Below are positions 26,488 through 34,623 of a stretch of DNA of 64,000 nt, piece after piece. The stretch lies in assembly GCF_003428625.2 (NCBI RefSeq), contig NZ_QVQT02000004.1, positions 1-64,000 on the forward strand. The letters are read 5' to 3'. This DNA is from Paracidobacterium acidisoli (GTDB lineage Bacteria; Acidobacteriota; Terriglobia; Terriglobales; Acidobacteriaceae). Every line of letters starts with the position of its first letter. Positions within the stretch are counted from its first letter, which is position 1. The translations under genes were made by a program, and so were the position numbers. Below the pieces are notes generated by a model that worked only from the letters and a program-made list of their open reading frames with translations, was not told where the DNA came from and did not search any database.

Positions 26488-27018
26488 TTATGCCTGAACT
26501 GCGACAGCCTTTTCCGTGGAAGCGGCGGAGTTCGCCGTCTTCGCTTCATTGCTTCCCGGTTTGCGAATGTCGATGCCGCCCTTGAAGAACGCGCCATCTT
26601 CAATCGAGATGCGCTGCGCTGTTACGTCGCCGGTCAGCGAGCCTTCACTGCGAATGTCCACGCGGTCGCTGGCATTCACGTTGCCCCGCACCTTGCCCAG
26701 CACCACGATCTCGCGCGCGGAGATGTTCGCAGCTACCTGACCGTTCCGGCCAATGGTGACGCGATTGCCGGCCAGGTTGATTGAGCCTTCCACCTTGCCG
26801 TCAATGTAAAGAGATTCCGATCCCGTAACTTCGCCTTTGATGACCAGGCTCTTGCCAATCGTTGCCTGTTCGCCGGAAGAAGCGTTGCTGCTCTGCGGGG
26901 TCGCTGCGGGAGCCGGACGCGTGCTCGACTCAAAGCTGGGGGTTGCGGGCGTTGCCGGACGCGTCGGTTCGCTGTTCGGCGTCTGGGAAGAGCTTCCGGG
27001 CTGATTTGGTTTCCACAT
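26488..27018 (-). CDS. Bactofilin (polymer-forming cytoskeletal protein)
   Basis: 176 residues from the ATG at 27018, preceded by AGGA. The first 55 residues are a Pro/Ser/Thr/Gln-rich linker. The DUF583 beta-helix follows (IGKSLVIKGEVTGSESLYIDG, VEGSINLAGNRVTIGRNG, ISAREIVVLGKVRGNV, GSLTGDVTAQRISIEDGAFFKG), with hydrophobic residues at regular spacing, and a short Ala-rich tail. Bactofilins form nucleotide-free filaments at the membrane, affecting cell shape, wall synthesis or appendage placement. It converges with murJ, a wall-synthesis gene, but they are not co-transcribed. Confidence 0.92.
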   Translation of the reverse strand: MWKPNQPGSSSQTPNSEPTRPATPATPSFESSTRPAPAATPQSSNASSGEQATIGKSLVIKGEVTGSESLYIDGKVEGSINLAGNRVTIGRNGQVAANISAREIVVLGKVRGNVNASDRVDIRSEGSLTGDVTAQRISIEDGAFFKGGIDIRKPGSNEAKTANSAASTEKAVAVQA

Positions 27019-27271
27019 CACTACTTGGTTCCTTTCTTCTCCTCTGGTGTATCGTGCCCGCGTCTTCCGTTCGCAATCCGTTGCATCGCGGAAGAAACGC
27101 AAAGCTCCAAACGTCGATCCTCACCCTCACCAGGAATCCCTCGATTCCTTCCGCGCAATCGCCGCTGTTGTCTGCATCTTAAACATCCTTCCGTAAAAAT
27201 GGCACCCCCCGGGGTTTATCTTTTGTGCGAACCTCTTCAGGTACCCTGGCAACGCGCTTACGATAGTAAGC

Positions 27272-29962
27272 ATGACCGATCGCGAACTGCTGCGTCATAT
27301 CGAACGCTCTCCCGGCAGCCGCGCCGGCTATAAGCAGCTCGTGCGCGAGTTCGGCCTCGGCGGAGGACGCGAGCGCCGTCTGCTTCTCGAGCACCTCGCC
27401 CGCCTCACCCTTGCCGGCCGCCTCACCAAAACCGACCGCGAGCAGTGGTCTATCGCAAAAACCGCGCATACCCGCGACAACCTCGTTGCCGGCCGCCTTG
27501 ACCTGCATCGCGACGGCTTTGGATTCGTCCGCGCCGCCGACCGCAAAACCGGCGATGACGACATCTTTATCCCGCCGAATGAGATGCAGGGGGCCATGCA
27601 GGGCGATCAGGTCCTCGTCGAGCTCGCCCCTCCCCGTGGAGACGGCCGCCGCTCGGGCCGCATCGTCCGTGTGCTCACCCGCCGCAACCCGACCGTCGTC
27701 GGCATCTTCCACTACGCGCGCAGCGAGCGCGCCCAGGGGCATCATGTCGTGCCCTTTGACGAGCGCATGACCCAGCCCATCGTCATCCCCTTCGACAGTG
27801 ACCTGCCCGAGCCGGGCTCATCGGCGTCCCCGCACCGCGTCCTCGGCGAAGAGGCGCGTCACGCATACTCTGATCTCGAAGGCCTCGTCGTCGATGTGGA
27901 AATCACCGACTGGCCTGGACCCACCCACCCCGCGCGCGGTCGCGTCCTCGAAGTCCTCGGCGATGAAGATGACTTCGGCGTGGATGTGGAAATGATCATC
28001 CGCAAGCACCAGCTTCCACGTATCTTTCCGGAAAATGTACTTGCTGAGGCCCGTTCCGTAGCCCATCTCGATCCCGTCATCGTCGCGGCGCGCCGCGACT
28101 TCCGCCATCTCCCCATCGTCACCATCGACGGAGAAACCGCCCGCGACTTCGATGATGCCGTGCTCGTCCGCCATCACGGCGACGGCACCTGGGAGCTGCA
28201 GGTGCACATCGCTGACGTCGCGCAGTACGTCACACCCGGCTCGTCTCTCGACCTCGAAGCACGCCTTCGCGGAACTTCTGTCTACTTTCCCGACCGCGCC
28301 ATTCCCATGCTCCCGCAGAAACTTTCCAGCGATATCTGCAGCCTTCGCCCCGCCGAAGACCGGCTCGTCCTCTCCTGCCTCATGCGCATCGACGAGCATG
28401 GCGCCATCCTCGGCTACGAGGTCTCCGAAGGCGTCATTCGCTCCGCCCGCCGCATGACCTACACCCAGGTCCACGCCATCCTCGACGCCGACCCGGTTGT
28501 CCGCGATGAGTTCCGCGACCTCGTCCCGGAATTCGAGCGCATGCACGAGCTCGCGCTCATCCTCAATCGCAAACGTGAGCGCCGCGGCTCCATCGACTTC
28601 GACCTCCCCGAGCCCATCATCGAGTTCGACCAGTTCGGCGCCATGAAGGCTGTCACCCGCTCCGAACGCAACTGGGCGCACCGCCTCATTGAGGAGTTCA
28701 TGCTCGCCGCCAACGAGTGTGTTGCCTCCTGGCTTGAAAACCTCAGCGTGGCTTCCCTCTACCGTATCCACGAAAAGCCCGAGCCGCGCCGCATCGTCGA
28801 ATTCGAAGACACCGCCGCCGCCTTCGGCTACTCCCTCGGCATCGGCAACCTTCCCGTGAAGCGCTTCACCATGAAAAGTGAGCGCCGCGAATACAGGACT
28901 GATCGCCGCAGTGGAGGCAATCATCGCAGCCAGCCGCATGCGCACGAAATTCCGGATGAGATCCCCGTCACCCCGCAGATGTACCAGAAGCTGGCCGCAA
29001 AGATCTCCGGCAAACCCGAAGAGCGCATCCTCTCTTACCTCATGCTCCGCTCACTGAAGCAGGCCCGCTACAGCGAGAAAAATGAAGGCCACTTCGCCCT
29101 CGCCGCGCCCTGCTACACGCACTTCACCTCTCCCATCCGCCGCTACCCCGACCTCATCGTTCACCGCATCACCAAAGCTCTTCTGCATCGTGGAATCGAT
29201 GGCCACGGCATCCTCTCCACCGGCGAGCCGCACGCGAAAAAGCCGTCCCGGCCAGCGGCTCAAAGCAGCCCGTCCCTGCTGATCGAGTCCATCGATGAAG
29301 ATGCAGCGCTTCCAGTGGAAGCACCAGGCTTCAGCCCGGTACACGAGCCTCTCGATGAGGAATCGCTCAATCTCATCGCAACTGAGTCCAGCGAAACCGA
29401 GCGTCGGGCCGATGCTGCCGAGCGCGAGCTCGTCGAATGGAAAAAAATCAAATTCATGAAGGATCGCGTTGGCGAGGAGTTCAGCGCCATGATCCTCAGC
29501 GCCACGAAATACGGCCTCTTCGTCGAGCTCGACGACCTCTTCGTCGAAGGTCTTGTCCCCATTCAGAGCCTCGGCGCGCTCGACAATGACTATTACTCTT
29601 TCCGGGAAAACACCCGTCAGATCATCGGCGAACGCTGGGGAAGAAAATTCTCCATCGGCCAGCGCACCCGCGTCGTTCTCGACCGTGTCGACGCCGTCGA
29701 AAAGCGCCTGCAGTTTTCCATCCTTCTCACTGACGATCAGCTTTCTGCGGCCGCCACTGCTCGTCCCGCAAAACCATCGCGAAAAGCTGCAAAGAAAGCG
29801 GAAAAGAAGAAGAAGAAGCGCTTCGACGCCTCTGCCGTTCCGGCATTTGCCGAAGGCGTCGCGCGGCCGCCGGACAAGAGCAGGCGCGGGAAGAAGAAAA
29901 AGAGCATGCAGCAGGCCGCTGGTCCAAAGCGCTCCGGTGGCAAAGGCAAGCGCCACCGATAA
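27272..29962 (+). CDS. rnr: Ribonuclease R (RNB-family exoribonuclease)
   Basis: 896 residues. In order: an N-terminal winged-helix segment, cold-shock domains (RLDLHRDGFGFV, DIFIPPNEMQGAMQGDQVLVEL), the RNB catalytic domain with the acidic metal-binding cluster IDGETARDFDDAVLV, HIADVAQYV, FTSPIRRYPDLIVHR, then an S1 domain (VGEEFSAMILSATKYGLFVELDD), and a Lys-rich tail. It degrades structured RNA 3' to 5'. Compared with typical RNase R there are extra low-complexity inserts, one around residue 540 and one of about 80 residues between the RNB domain and S1. The long basic tail fits RNA or ribosome binding. Confidence 0.93.
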   Translation: MTDRELLRHIERSPGSRAGYKQLVREFGLGGGRERRLLLEHLARLTLAGRLTKTDREQWSIAKTAHTRDNLVAGRLDLHRDGFGFVRAADRKTGDDDIFIPPNEMQGAMQGDQVLVELAPPRGDGRRSGRIVRVLTRRNPTVVGIFHYARSERAQGHHVVPFDERMTQPIVIPFDSDLPEPGSSASPHRVLGEEARHAYSDLEGLVVDVEITDWPGPTHPARGRVLEVLGDEDDFGVDVEMIIRKHQLPRIFPENVLAEARSVAHLDPVIVAARRDFRHLPIVTIDGETARDFDDAVLVRHHGDGTWELQVHIADVAQYVTPGSSLDLEARLRGTSVYFPDRAIPMLPQKLSSDICSLRPAEDRLVLSCLMRIDEHGAILGYEVSEGVIRSARRMTYTQVHAILDADPVVRDEFRDLVPEFERMHELALILNRKRERRGSIDFDLPEPIIEFDQFGAMKAVTRSERNWAHRLIEEFMLAANECVASWLENLSVASLYRIHEKPEPRRIVEFEDTAAAFGYSLGIGNLPVKRFTMKSERREYRTDRRSGGNHRSQPHAHEIPDEIPVTPQMYQKLAAKISGKPEERILSYLMLRSLKQARYSEKNEGHFALAAPCYTHFTSPIRRYPDLIVHRITKALLHRGIDGHGILSTGEPHAKKPSRPAAQSSPSLLIESIDEDAALPVEAPGFSPVHEPLDEESLNLIATESSETERRADAAERELVEWKKIKFMKDRVGEEFSAMILSATKYGLFVELDDLFVEGLVPIQSLGALDNDYYSFRENTRQIIGERWGRKFSIGQRTRVVLDRVDAVEKRLQFSILLTDDQLSAAATARPAKPSRKAAKKAEKKKKKRFDASAVPAFAEGVARPPDKSRRGKKKKSMQQAAGPKRSGGKGKRHR

Positions 29963-30298
29963 AATCTGTATTCTGCACCGGTGCAGACAAGTGAGGCCTC
30001 GCCCGTCGGCGAAGCCTCGATATCACTCTGCTGTGCAGTACAACCGGATCTGGTTTGCCTCCGCTGAATCTTCTCCCTAAAGAGATTCAGGCCACTCCGG
30101 TTTCTTAGCCCGTCTGTCGCAGTTTTAACACCACGTATAGAAACAACTTTCTCAGGCCATCCATATCTTGTGCAGCGAATGCGGATATGTCAAGAAAAAA
30201 GCGGGATAATCTCCTTCGCTGGCGATTACCTTCGGTCATGTTTCCCGGAACCGAATCCCCGTCCCAGGCGTATGGTTTCATCGAGGAGAAATTCCGCG
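29963..30298. other. Intergenic region after rnr with palindrome and weak hairpin
   Basis: About 335 bases. A perfect 16-bp palindrome, TCTGCACCGGTGCAGA, is at 29972-29987. A near-perfect hairpin with one mismatch (GAGGCCTCGC / GCGAAGCCTC, 29993-30018) follows and may be the rnr terminator. The right part is AT-richer and should hold the promoter of the lipoprotein gene; an AGGAG site precedes that start. Confidence 0.45.
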
Positions 30299-30895
30299 AT
30301 GATGCGCACCACCCTCACAGTGGCTCTGCTGGCCCTCATGACAGGCATGGCCGGCTGCCACATCTCTGTCGACAAATCAAAAGACGGCGACAATAAAAAT
30401 GTCCGCATCGACACCCCTCTGGGAGGTCTCCATGTCCGTTCCGACGACACCTCGGCTGCCGATCTCGGCCTGCCCGTCTATCCAGGCGCGCAGATCTCGC
30501 CCGACAGCGACGGTGACAAGTCCGCGGACGTGCACCTCGGCTTCGGCAAATGGCAGCTTCGCGTAAAAGCCGTTACCTATCAGACTGCGGACTCTCAGGA
30601 CAAAGTCGTCGCCTTCTATAAAAAGGCGATGGCGCGCTATGGCGATGTGCTCCAGTGCGACGGCGATAAAACGGTGGGCGCACTCACCGTCACCGGTGAA
30701 GGCCTCACCTGCAGTGAGGAGCACGGCAAAGCGCATGTCAACATCTCCGACTCCGGAGATCTCAACCTCAAAGCCGGCTCGCGTCACCATCAGCACATCT
30801 TTGCTCTCAAAAAGAGCAGCAGTGGTACGCGATTTGCACTGGTTGAGTTGCAGCTTCCTGAAGATCTGGACCGTAATTCCGACACCAGCGACTGA
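30299..30895 (+). CDS. Predicted lipoprotein of unknown function
   Basis: 198 residues from a double ATG (30299 and 30302) after AGGAG. The signal segment TLTVALLALMTGMAGC ends in a lipobox, so it should be lipid-anchored. The mature part has LGLPVYPGAQISPDSDGD and a domain with VVAFYKKAMARYGDV, a pattern in acidobacterial hypothetical proteins that track a pair of forms with a VYPGA motif. No catalytic residues are evident. It is followed 38 bases later by a zinc-ribbon membrane protein on the same strand. Confidence 0.75.
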   Translation: MMRTTLTVALLALMTGMAGCHISVDKSKDGDNKNVRIDTPLGGLHVRSDDTSAADLGLPVYPGAQISPDSDGDKSADVHLGFGKWQLRVKAVTYQTADSQDKVVAFYKKAMARYGDVLQCDGDKTVGALTVTGEGLTCSEEHGKAHVNISDSGDLNLKAGSRHHQHIFALKKSSSGTRFALVELQLPEDLDRNSDTSD

Positions 30896-30933
30896 GCCCG
30901 GCTTACCCGCGCCGCTCCCGGTACAATAACCCT

Positions 30934-31620
30934 ATGGAAGCGGTTTGCCATCGCTGCGGCGGTTCTCTTGTCGATTCGGGGATCTTTTGCCCGCACTGCG
31001 GTGCGCCTCAGCTCCGCGTTCAGGAAGGCGATGAAGCCGACCTGCAGCAGCCGGCCGCCGTGCAGCGCAGCGGCACGCGCGACCGCCACAAGGTCTCCTG
31101 GAAGCCGGCAATTACCTCCGCTCTCCTGCTCGCTGTACCGCTCGGACTCATCTCCGGTCTGGTGGGCTTCAGCATCTTTCTCCTTCTGGCCGGCGGATTC
31201 GCTGCCGTAGCCCTCTATCGCCGCAACTGCCCCTCGGCCCTTGCCGACGGCCAGGTTGGGTGGCGTATCGGAGCCGTTGCCGGTCTGCTGACTTCCTTCA
31301 TCGCCGCCCTTATGGAAGCTGGCGATCTGGTCATTCACCGCTATTTTCTCCACAACGCGGGGAAAATCGACCAGCAGTTCCAGACTATGGCGCAGCAGGT
31401 CGCTGATTCGGCCCTCAAGAGCGGCTCTGAGGGAGCCCCCCAGGCAGCCGAGCTGCTGCACCATTGGGTCGCCTTCTGGCTCTCGCCCGACGGACACGCT
31501 GCCATCCAGCTTCTTACCGTCGCCATCGTCTCCTTCGGAACCGTCCTCTTCGCCGCTGCCGGCGGAGCTCTGGGCGCGCGCATTCTCGCCGCCCGCGAGC
31601 GGACCCGCCGCGCCGTCTGA
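30934..31620 (+). CDS. Zinc-ribbon membrane protein of unknown function
   Basis: 228 residues. A zinc ribbon at the N-terminus (CHRC at 5-8, CPHC at 19-22) is followed by a charged linker and about four membrane helices (ITSALLLAVPLGLISGLVGFSIFLLLAGGFAAV; IGAVAGLLTSFIAALMEAG; LLTVAIVSFGTVLFAAAGG). Similar proteins in Acidobacteria have no known function. It precedes pyrR by 61 bases on the same strand and might share its transcript. Confidence 0.75.
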   Translation: MEAVCHRCGGSLVDSGIFCPHCGAPQLRVQEGDEADLQQPAAVQRSGTRDRHKVSWKPAITSALLLAVPLGLISGLVGFSIFLLLAGGFAAVALYRRNCPSALADGQVGWRIGAVAGLLTSFIAALMEAGDLVIHRYFLHNAGKIDQQFQTMAQQVADSALKSGSEGAPQAAELLHHWVAFWLSPDGHAAIQLLTVAIVSFGTVLFAAAGGALGARILAARERTRRAV

Positions 31621-31681
31621 TTACAGCTCCGGCGCCTGTTGCCCGCTCCCGCCCGCTCCTCGTATCATCGCCAAAGCCCCT

Positions 31682-32257
31682 ATGTCCGATACCATCGCCT
31701 CCGCAAATCCGAAGCTGCGCGAAAAAGGGCGGATCATGTCCGCCTCTGAGATCGAGCGAACCCTGGTTCGCCTGGCGCACGAGATCATCGAAAAAAACAA
31801 CGGAGCCGACAGCCTCGGCCTCGTCGGCATTAAACGGCGCGGCGTGCCCCTGGCCCAGCGGCTGGCCCGCCTGATCGGCGGGATCGAGAAGCGCACCATC
31901 GACTCCGGCGTGCTCGACATCAGCTTCTATCGCGACGACCTCTCCACGCATGGAGTCCGTCCTGTTGTCACGCCCGGCGCCATCGGCTTCGATGTTAACG
32001 GCCGCAACATCATCCTCATGGACGATGTGCTCTACACCGGCCGTACCATCCGCGCCGCGCTCGACGCGCTCTTTGACCACGGCCGTCCCACGCGCGTGCA
32101 GCTGCTGACCCTGATCGATCGCGGCCATCGCGAGCTGCCCATCGAAGCGACCTTCGTCGGCCGCACCGTCCAGACCAGCGACCGCGAGATCATCGAAGTC
32201 AGGCTGCGCGAAATCGACAACGACGAACAGGTGCTCATGGTAGAGCGCGTTGACTGA
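31682..32257 (+). CDS. pyrR: PyrR bifunctional regulator / uracil phosphoribosyltransferase
   Basis: 191 residues with a type I phosphoribosyltransferase fold. The PRPP loop is IILMDDVLYTGRTIRAALDAL, and LVRLAHEIIEKN, GLVGIKRRGVPLAQRLA and DISFYRDDLSTHG are PyrR signatures. PyrR senses UMP and in many bacteria binds pyr leader RNA to cause attenuation; it also makes UMP from uracil. It heads the cluster pyrR-pyrB-pyrC. No convincing anti-terminator leader is visible in the 61-base gap upstream, so the RNA target may be elsewhere or control may differ. Confidence 0.93.
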   Translation: MSDTIASANPKLREKGRIMSASEIERTLVRLAHEIIEKNNGADSLGLVGIKRRGVPLAQRLARLIGGIEKRTIDSGVLDISFYRDDLSTHGVRPVVTPGAIGFDVNGRNIILMDDVLYTGRTIRAALDALFDHGRPTRVQLLTLIDRGHRELPIEATFVGRTVQTSDREIIEVRLREIDNDEQVLMVERVD

Positions 32258-32279
32258 ACGAACCGGCAAAAGCCTCGCC

Positions 32280-33290
32280 ATGCCCGCAAAGACATCGCAA
32301 AAGCACTCTTCGATCTCCTCGCTTTCCGCCCGCCCGGTCCATCCCGCATCGCTGATCTCCATCACCGATCTCTCCATCGGTGAGGTCCGGAGGATACTCT
32401 CCCTCGCGACCGAGCTTGAGAAAGAAGATCCGCAGCAGCGGGCAAAGTGGCTGCGCAAACGCCGCGTCGCGCTGCTCTTTTACGAGTCCAGCACCCGCAC
32501 CCGTACCTCCTTCGAGCTCGCCGCCAAATCCCTCGGCGCGGATACCACCCTGGTCAGCTCCCTCTCTTCGAGCATCGAGAAAGGTGAGTCGCTGAAGGAC
32601 ACCGGCATCACCCTGCGCGCCCTTGGCGCCGAGTGCATCATCCTGCGCAGCCCCTGGTCAGGCGGCCCGTATCTGCTGGCCCAGGCCACCGGCCTGCCCG
32701 TGCTCAATGCGGGCGACGGCATGCACCAGCATCCTTCGCAGGCGCTGCTCGATCTGCGCACCATGCTGCGCTTTCTCGATCTCAAATCCGCCAAAGTCGC
32801 TGCGCACGCGCTCGCTGGCGTGACCGTCACTATCTGCGGAGACATCCTGCACAGCCGCGTCGCCCGCTCCAACGCGCTTCTGCTGCCGCAGCTGGGAGCG
32901 AAAGTCATCCTCTGCGGCCCCGAGCCTCTTCTGCCGGAAACAGCCGCACAGCTCGGCCCCGGCATCGTCATCGAGCGCGACTTCGATCATGCGCTCCGCC
33001 AGTCGCAGATCGTCATGATGCTCCGCATCCAGGCCGAGCGCCTCGCCGGTCTCCGCCTCGATCTCGGCGAGTACACCGCGAAATATCAGGCGAATGGCGA
33101 GCGCATCGCTGCGCACGCGCCAAAGGCGCTCATCATGCACCCAGGCCCCATCATCCGCGGCATGGAGATCACCAGCGACGTCGCCGACGGCCCGCAGTCC
33201 GCCATCGAAGAGCAGGTGCGCAACGGCGTCGCCATCCGCATGGCGCTGCTGGCCCGCGCCCTCGGCACCAAGAAAGGAGCCCGCGCATGA
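32280..33290 (+). CDS. pyrB: Aspartate carbamoyltransferase catalytic subunit
   Basis: 336 residues from the ATG at 32280; a TTG at 32250 overlapping pyrR would add ten residues and cannot be excluded. The carbamoyl-phosphate site YESSTRTRTSFELAAKSLGAD and the aspartate-side motif DGMHQHPSQALLDL are typical, with MHPGPIIRGMEI near the C-terminus. It condenses carbamoyl phosphate and aspartate, the committed step of pyrimidine synthesis. The stop overlaps the pyrC start (ATGA), so the two are translationally coupled. No pyrI regulatory subunit is adjacent. Confidence 0.95.
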   Translation: MPAKTSQKHSSISSLSARPVHPASLISITDLSIGEVRRILSLATELEKEDPQQRAKWLRKRRVALLFYESSTRTRTSFELAAKSLGADTTLVSSLSSSIEKGESLKDTGITLRALGAECIILRSPWSGGPYLLAQATGLPVLNAGDGMHQHPSQALLDLRTMLRFLDLKSAKVAAHALAGVTVTICGDILHSRVARSNALLLPQLGAKVILCGPEPLLPETAAQLGPGIVIERDFDHALRQSQIVMMLRIQAERLAGLRLDLGEYTAKYQANGERIAAHAPKALIMHPGPIIRGMEITSDVADGPQSAIEEQVRNGVAIRMALLARALGTKKGARA

Positions 33291-34573
33291 AGCCACTTCT
33301 GATTCGCGCAGGCCGTCTTCTCGATCCCGCGAACGGCGTGGACAAATCCGCCGACCTGCTGCTGCGCGAGGGCAAAGTCGCGGCCATCGACGCGCCCGGC
33401 CGCATCAAAGCCGCCGGAGCCGATCTCATCGACGCCAAGGGCCTCATCGTTGCTCCCGGTCTCGTCGATATTCACGTCCACCTGCGCGAGCCCGGCCAGG
33501 GATACAAGGAAACCATCGCCACCGGCACCCGCGCCGCTGCCGCCGGCGGATTCACCAGCGTCTGTGCCATGCCGAACACCATCCCCGTCAACGATTCGCC
33601 GGAGACAACCCGCTGGATGCTCGCCCCCGAGCGAGGCGCCGCCATCAGCGTGTATCCCATCTCAGCAGCGACTCGCGGCTCCATGGGCGAAACCCTCATC
33701 GACTACGCGGCCATGAAAGCCGCAGGAGCCGTAGCCGTCACCGATGACGGCAAACCCATTCTCGGCGATGACATTATGCTGGCCACGCTCAAAGCCGCAG
33801 CAAAAGTGGGCCTGCCCGTTATCCAGCACGCTGAGGACACACGTCTCACCGGCGGCTGTTCCATGAACGCCGGTCCGGTTGCCTTTCGCCTCGGCCTGCG
33901 CGGTATGTCTGTCGAAGCCGAATCCGGTCTCGTCGAGCGCGATATTCGTCTGCTGGCAAAGGTGAAGGGCGCGCATCTGCACGTCGCTCATCTCTCCACA
34001 AAGAAGGCGCTCGATGCCGTGCGCCAGGCGCGCCGCTCCGGGCTGCATGTCACCTGCGAGGTGGCGCCGCACCATTTCGTGCTCAATGAAGAGCGCATCG
34101 GCAACTACGACACGCACGCAAAGATGAATCCACCTCTGCGCGCCGAAGCCGATCGCGAAGCCATGATCGAAGGCATCCTCGACGGAACCGTCGATGCCAT
34201 CGCTACCGACCATGCCCCGCACGCCGCCCACGAAAAGGAGCAGGAGTTCGAGCGCGCTCCCAACGGCATCCCCGGTCTTGAAACCGCTCTTGGGCTCACC
34301 CTTTCCATCCTGCACGTCAGGCACAAAATGCCGCTCGATCGCATGATCTCACTGCTCAGTTCCCGGCCTGCCTCCGTTCTCAATCTGAAAGATCGCGGCA
34401 CCCTGAGCATCGGCGCTGCAGCCGATGTCGTCCTCTTTGACCCCTCTGAAAGCTGGACCTTCCACGCCACTGATTCGCTCTCGAAATCGAAGAACACACC
34501 CTTCGACGGCTGGTCTATGCAGGGCCGGGTGAAGCAGACCATCTGCGGCGGCAGAATCGTCTTCAGCCGCTGA
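33287..34573 (+). CDS. pyrC: Dihydroorotase (type I, PyrC)
   Basis: 428 residues from the ATG at 33287, with AAGGAG upstream. Metal ligands are visible in DIHVHLREPGQGYKE, in VIQHAED and in ATDHAPH (Asp of the catalytic step); APNGIPGLETALGL is also family-typical. It closes carbamoyl aspartate to dihydroorotate. Type I dihydroorotases often form a complex with aspartate carbamoyltransferase, which fits the four-base overlap with pyrB. It converges with a glycosidase gene 50 bases downstream. Confidence 0.95.
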   Translation: MKPLLIRAGRLLDPANGVDKSADLLLREGKVAAIDAPGRIKAAGADLIDAKGLIVAPGLVDIHVHLREPGQGYKETIATGTRAAAAGGFTSVCAMPNTIPVNDSPETTRWMLAPERGAAISVYPISAATRGSMGETLIDYAAMKAAGAVAVTDDGKPILGDDIMLATLKAAAKVGLPVIQHAEDTRLTGGCSMNAGPVAFRLGLRGMSVEAESGLVERDIRLLAKVKGAHLHVAHLSTKKALDAVRQARRSGLHVTCEVAPHHFVLNEERIGNYDTHAKMNPPLRAEADREAMIEGILDGTVDAIATDHAPHAAHEKEQEFERAPNGIPGLETALGLTLSILHVRHKMPLDRMISLLSSRPASVLNLKDRGTLSIGAAADVVLFDPSESWTFHATDSLSKSKNTPFDGWSMQGRVKQTICGGRIVFSR

Positions 34574-34623
34574 ATCGATTCACGAATGCCGGTTAATAAC
34601 CCCGGTTATGGTGCTCTGCCCGA

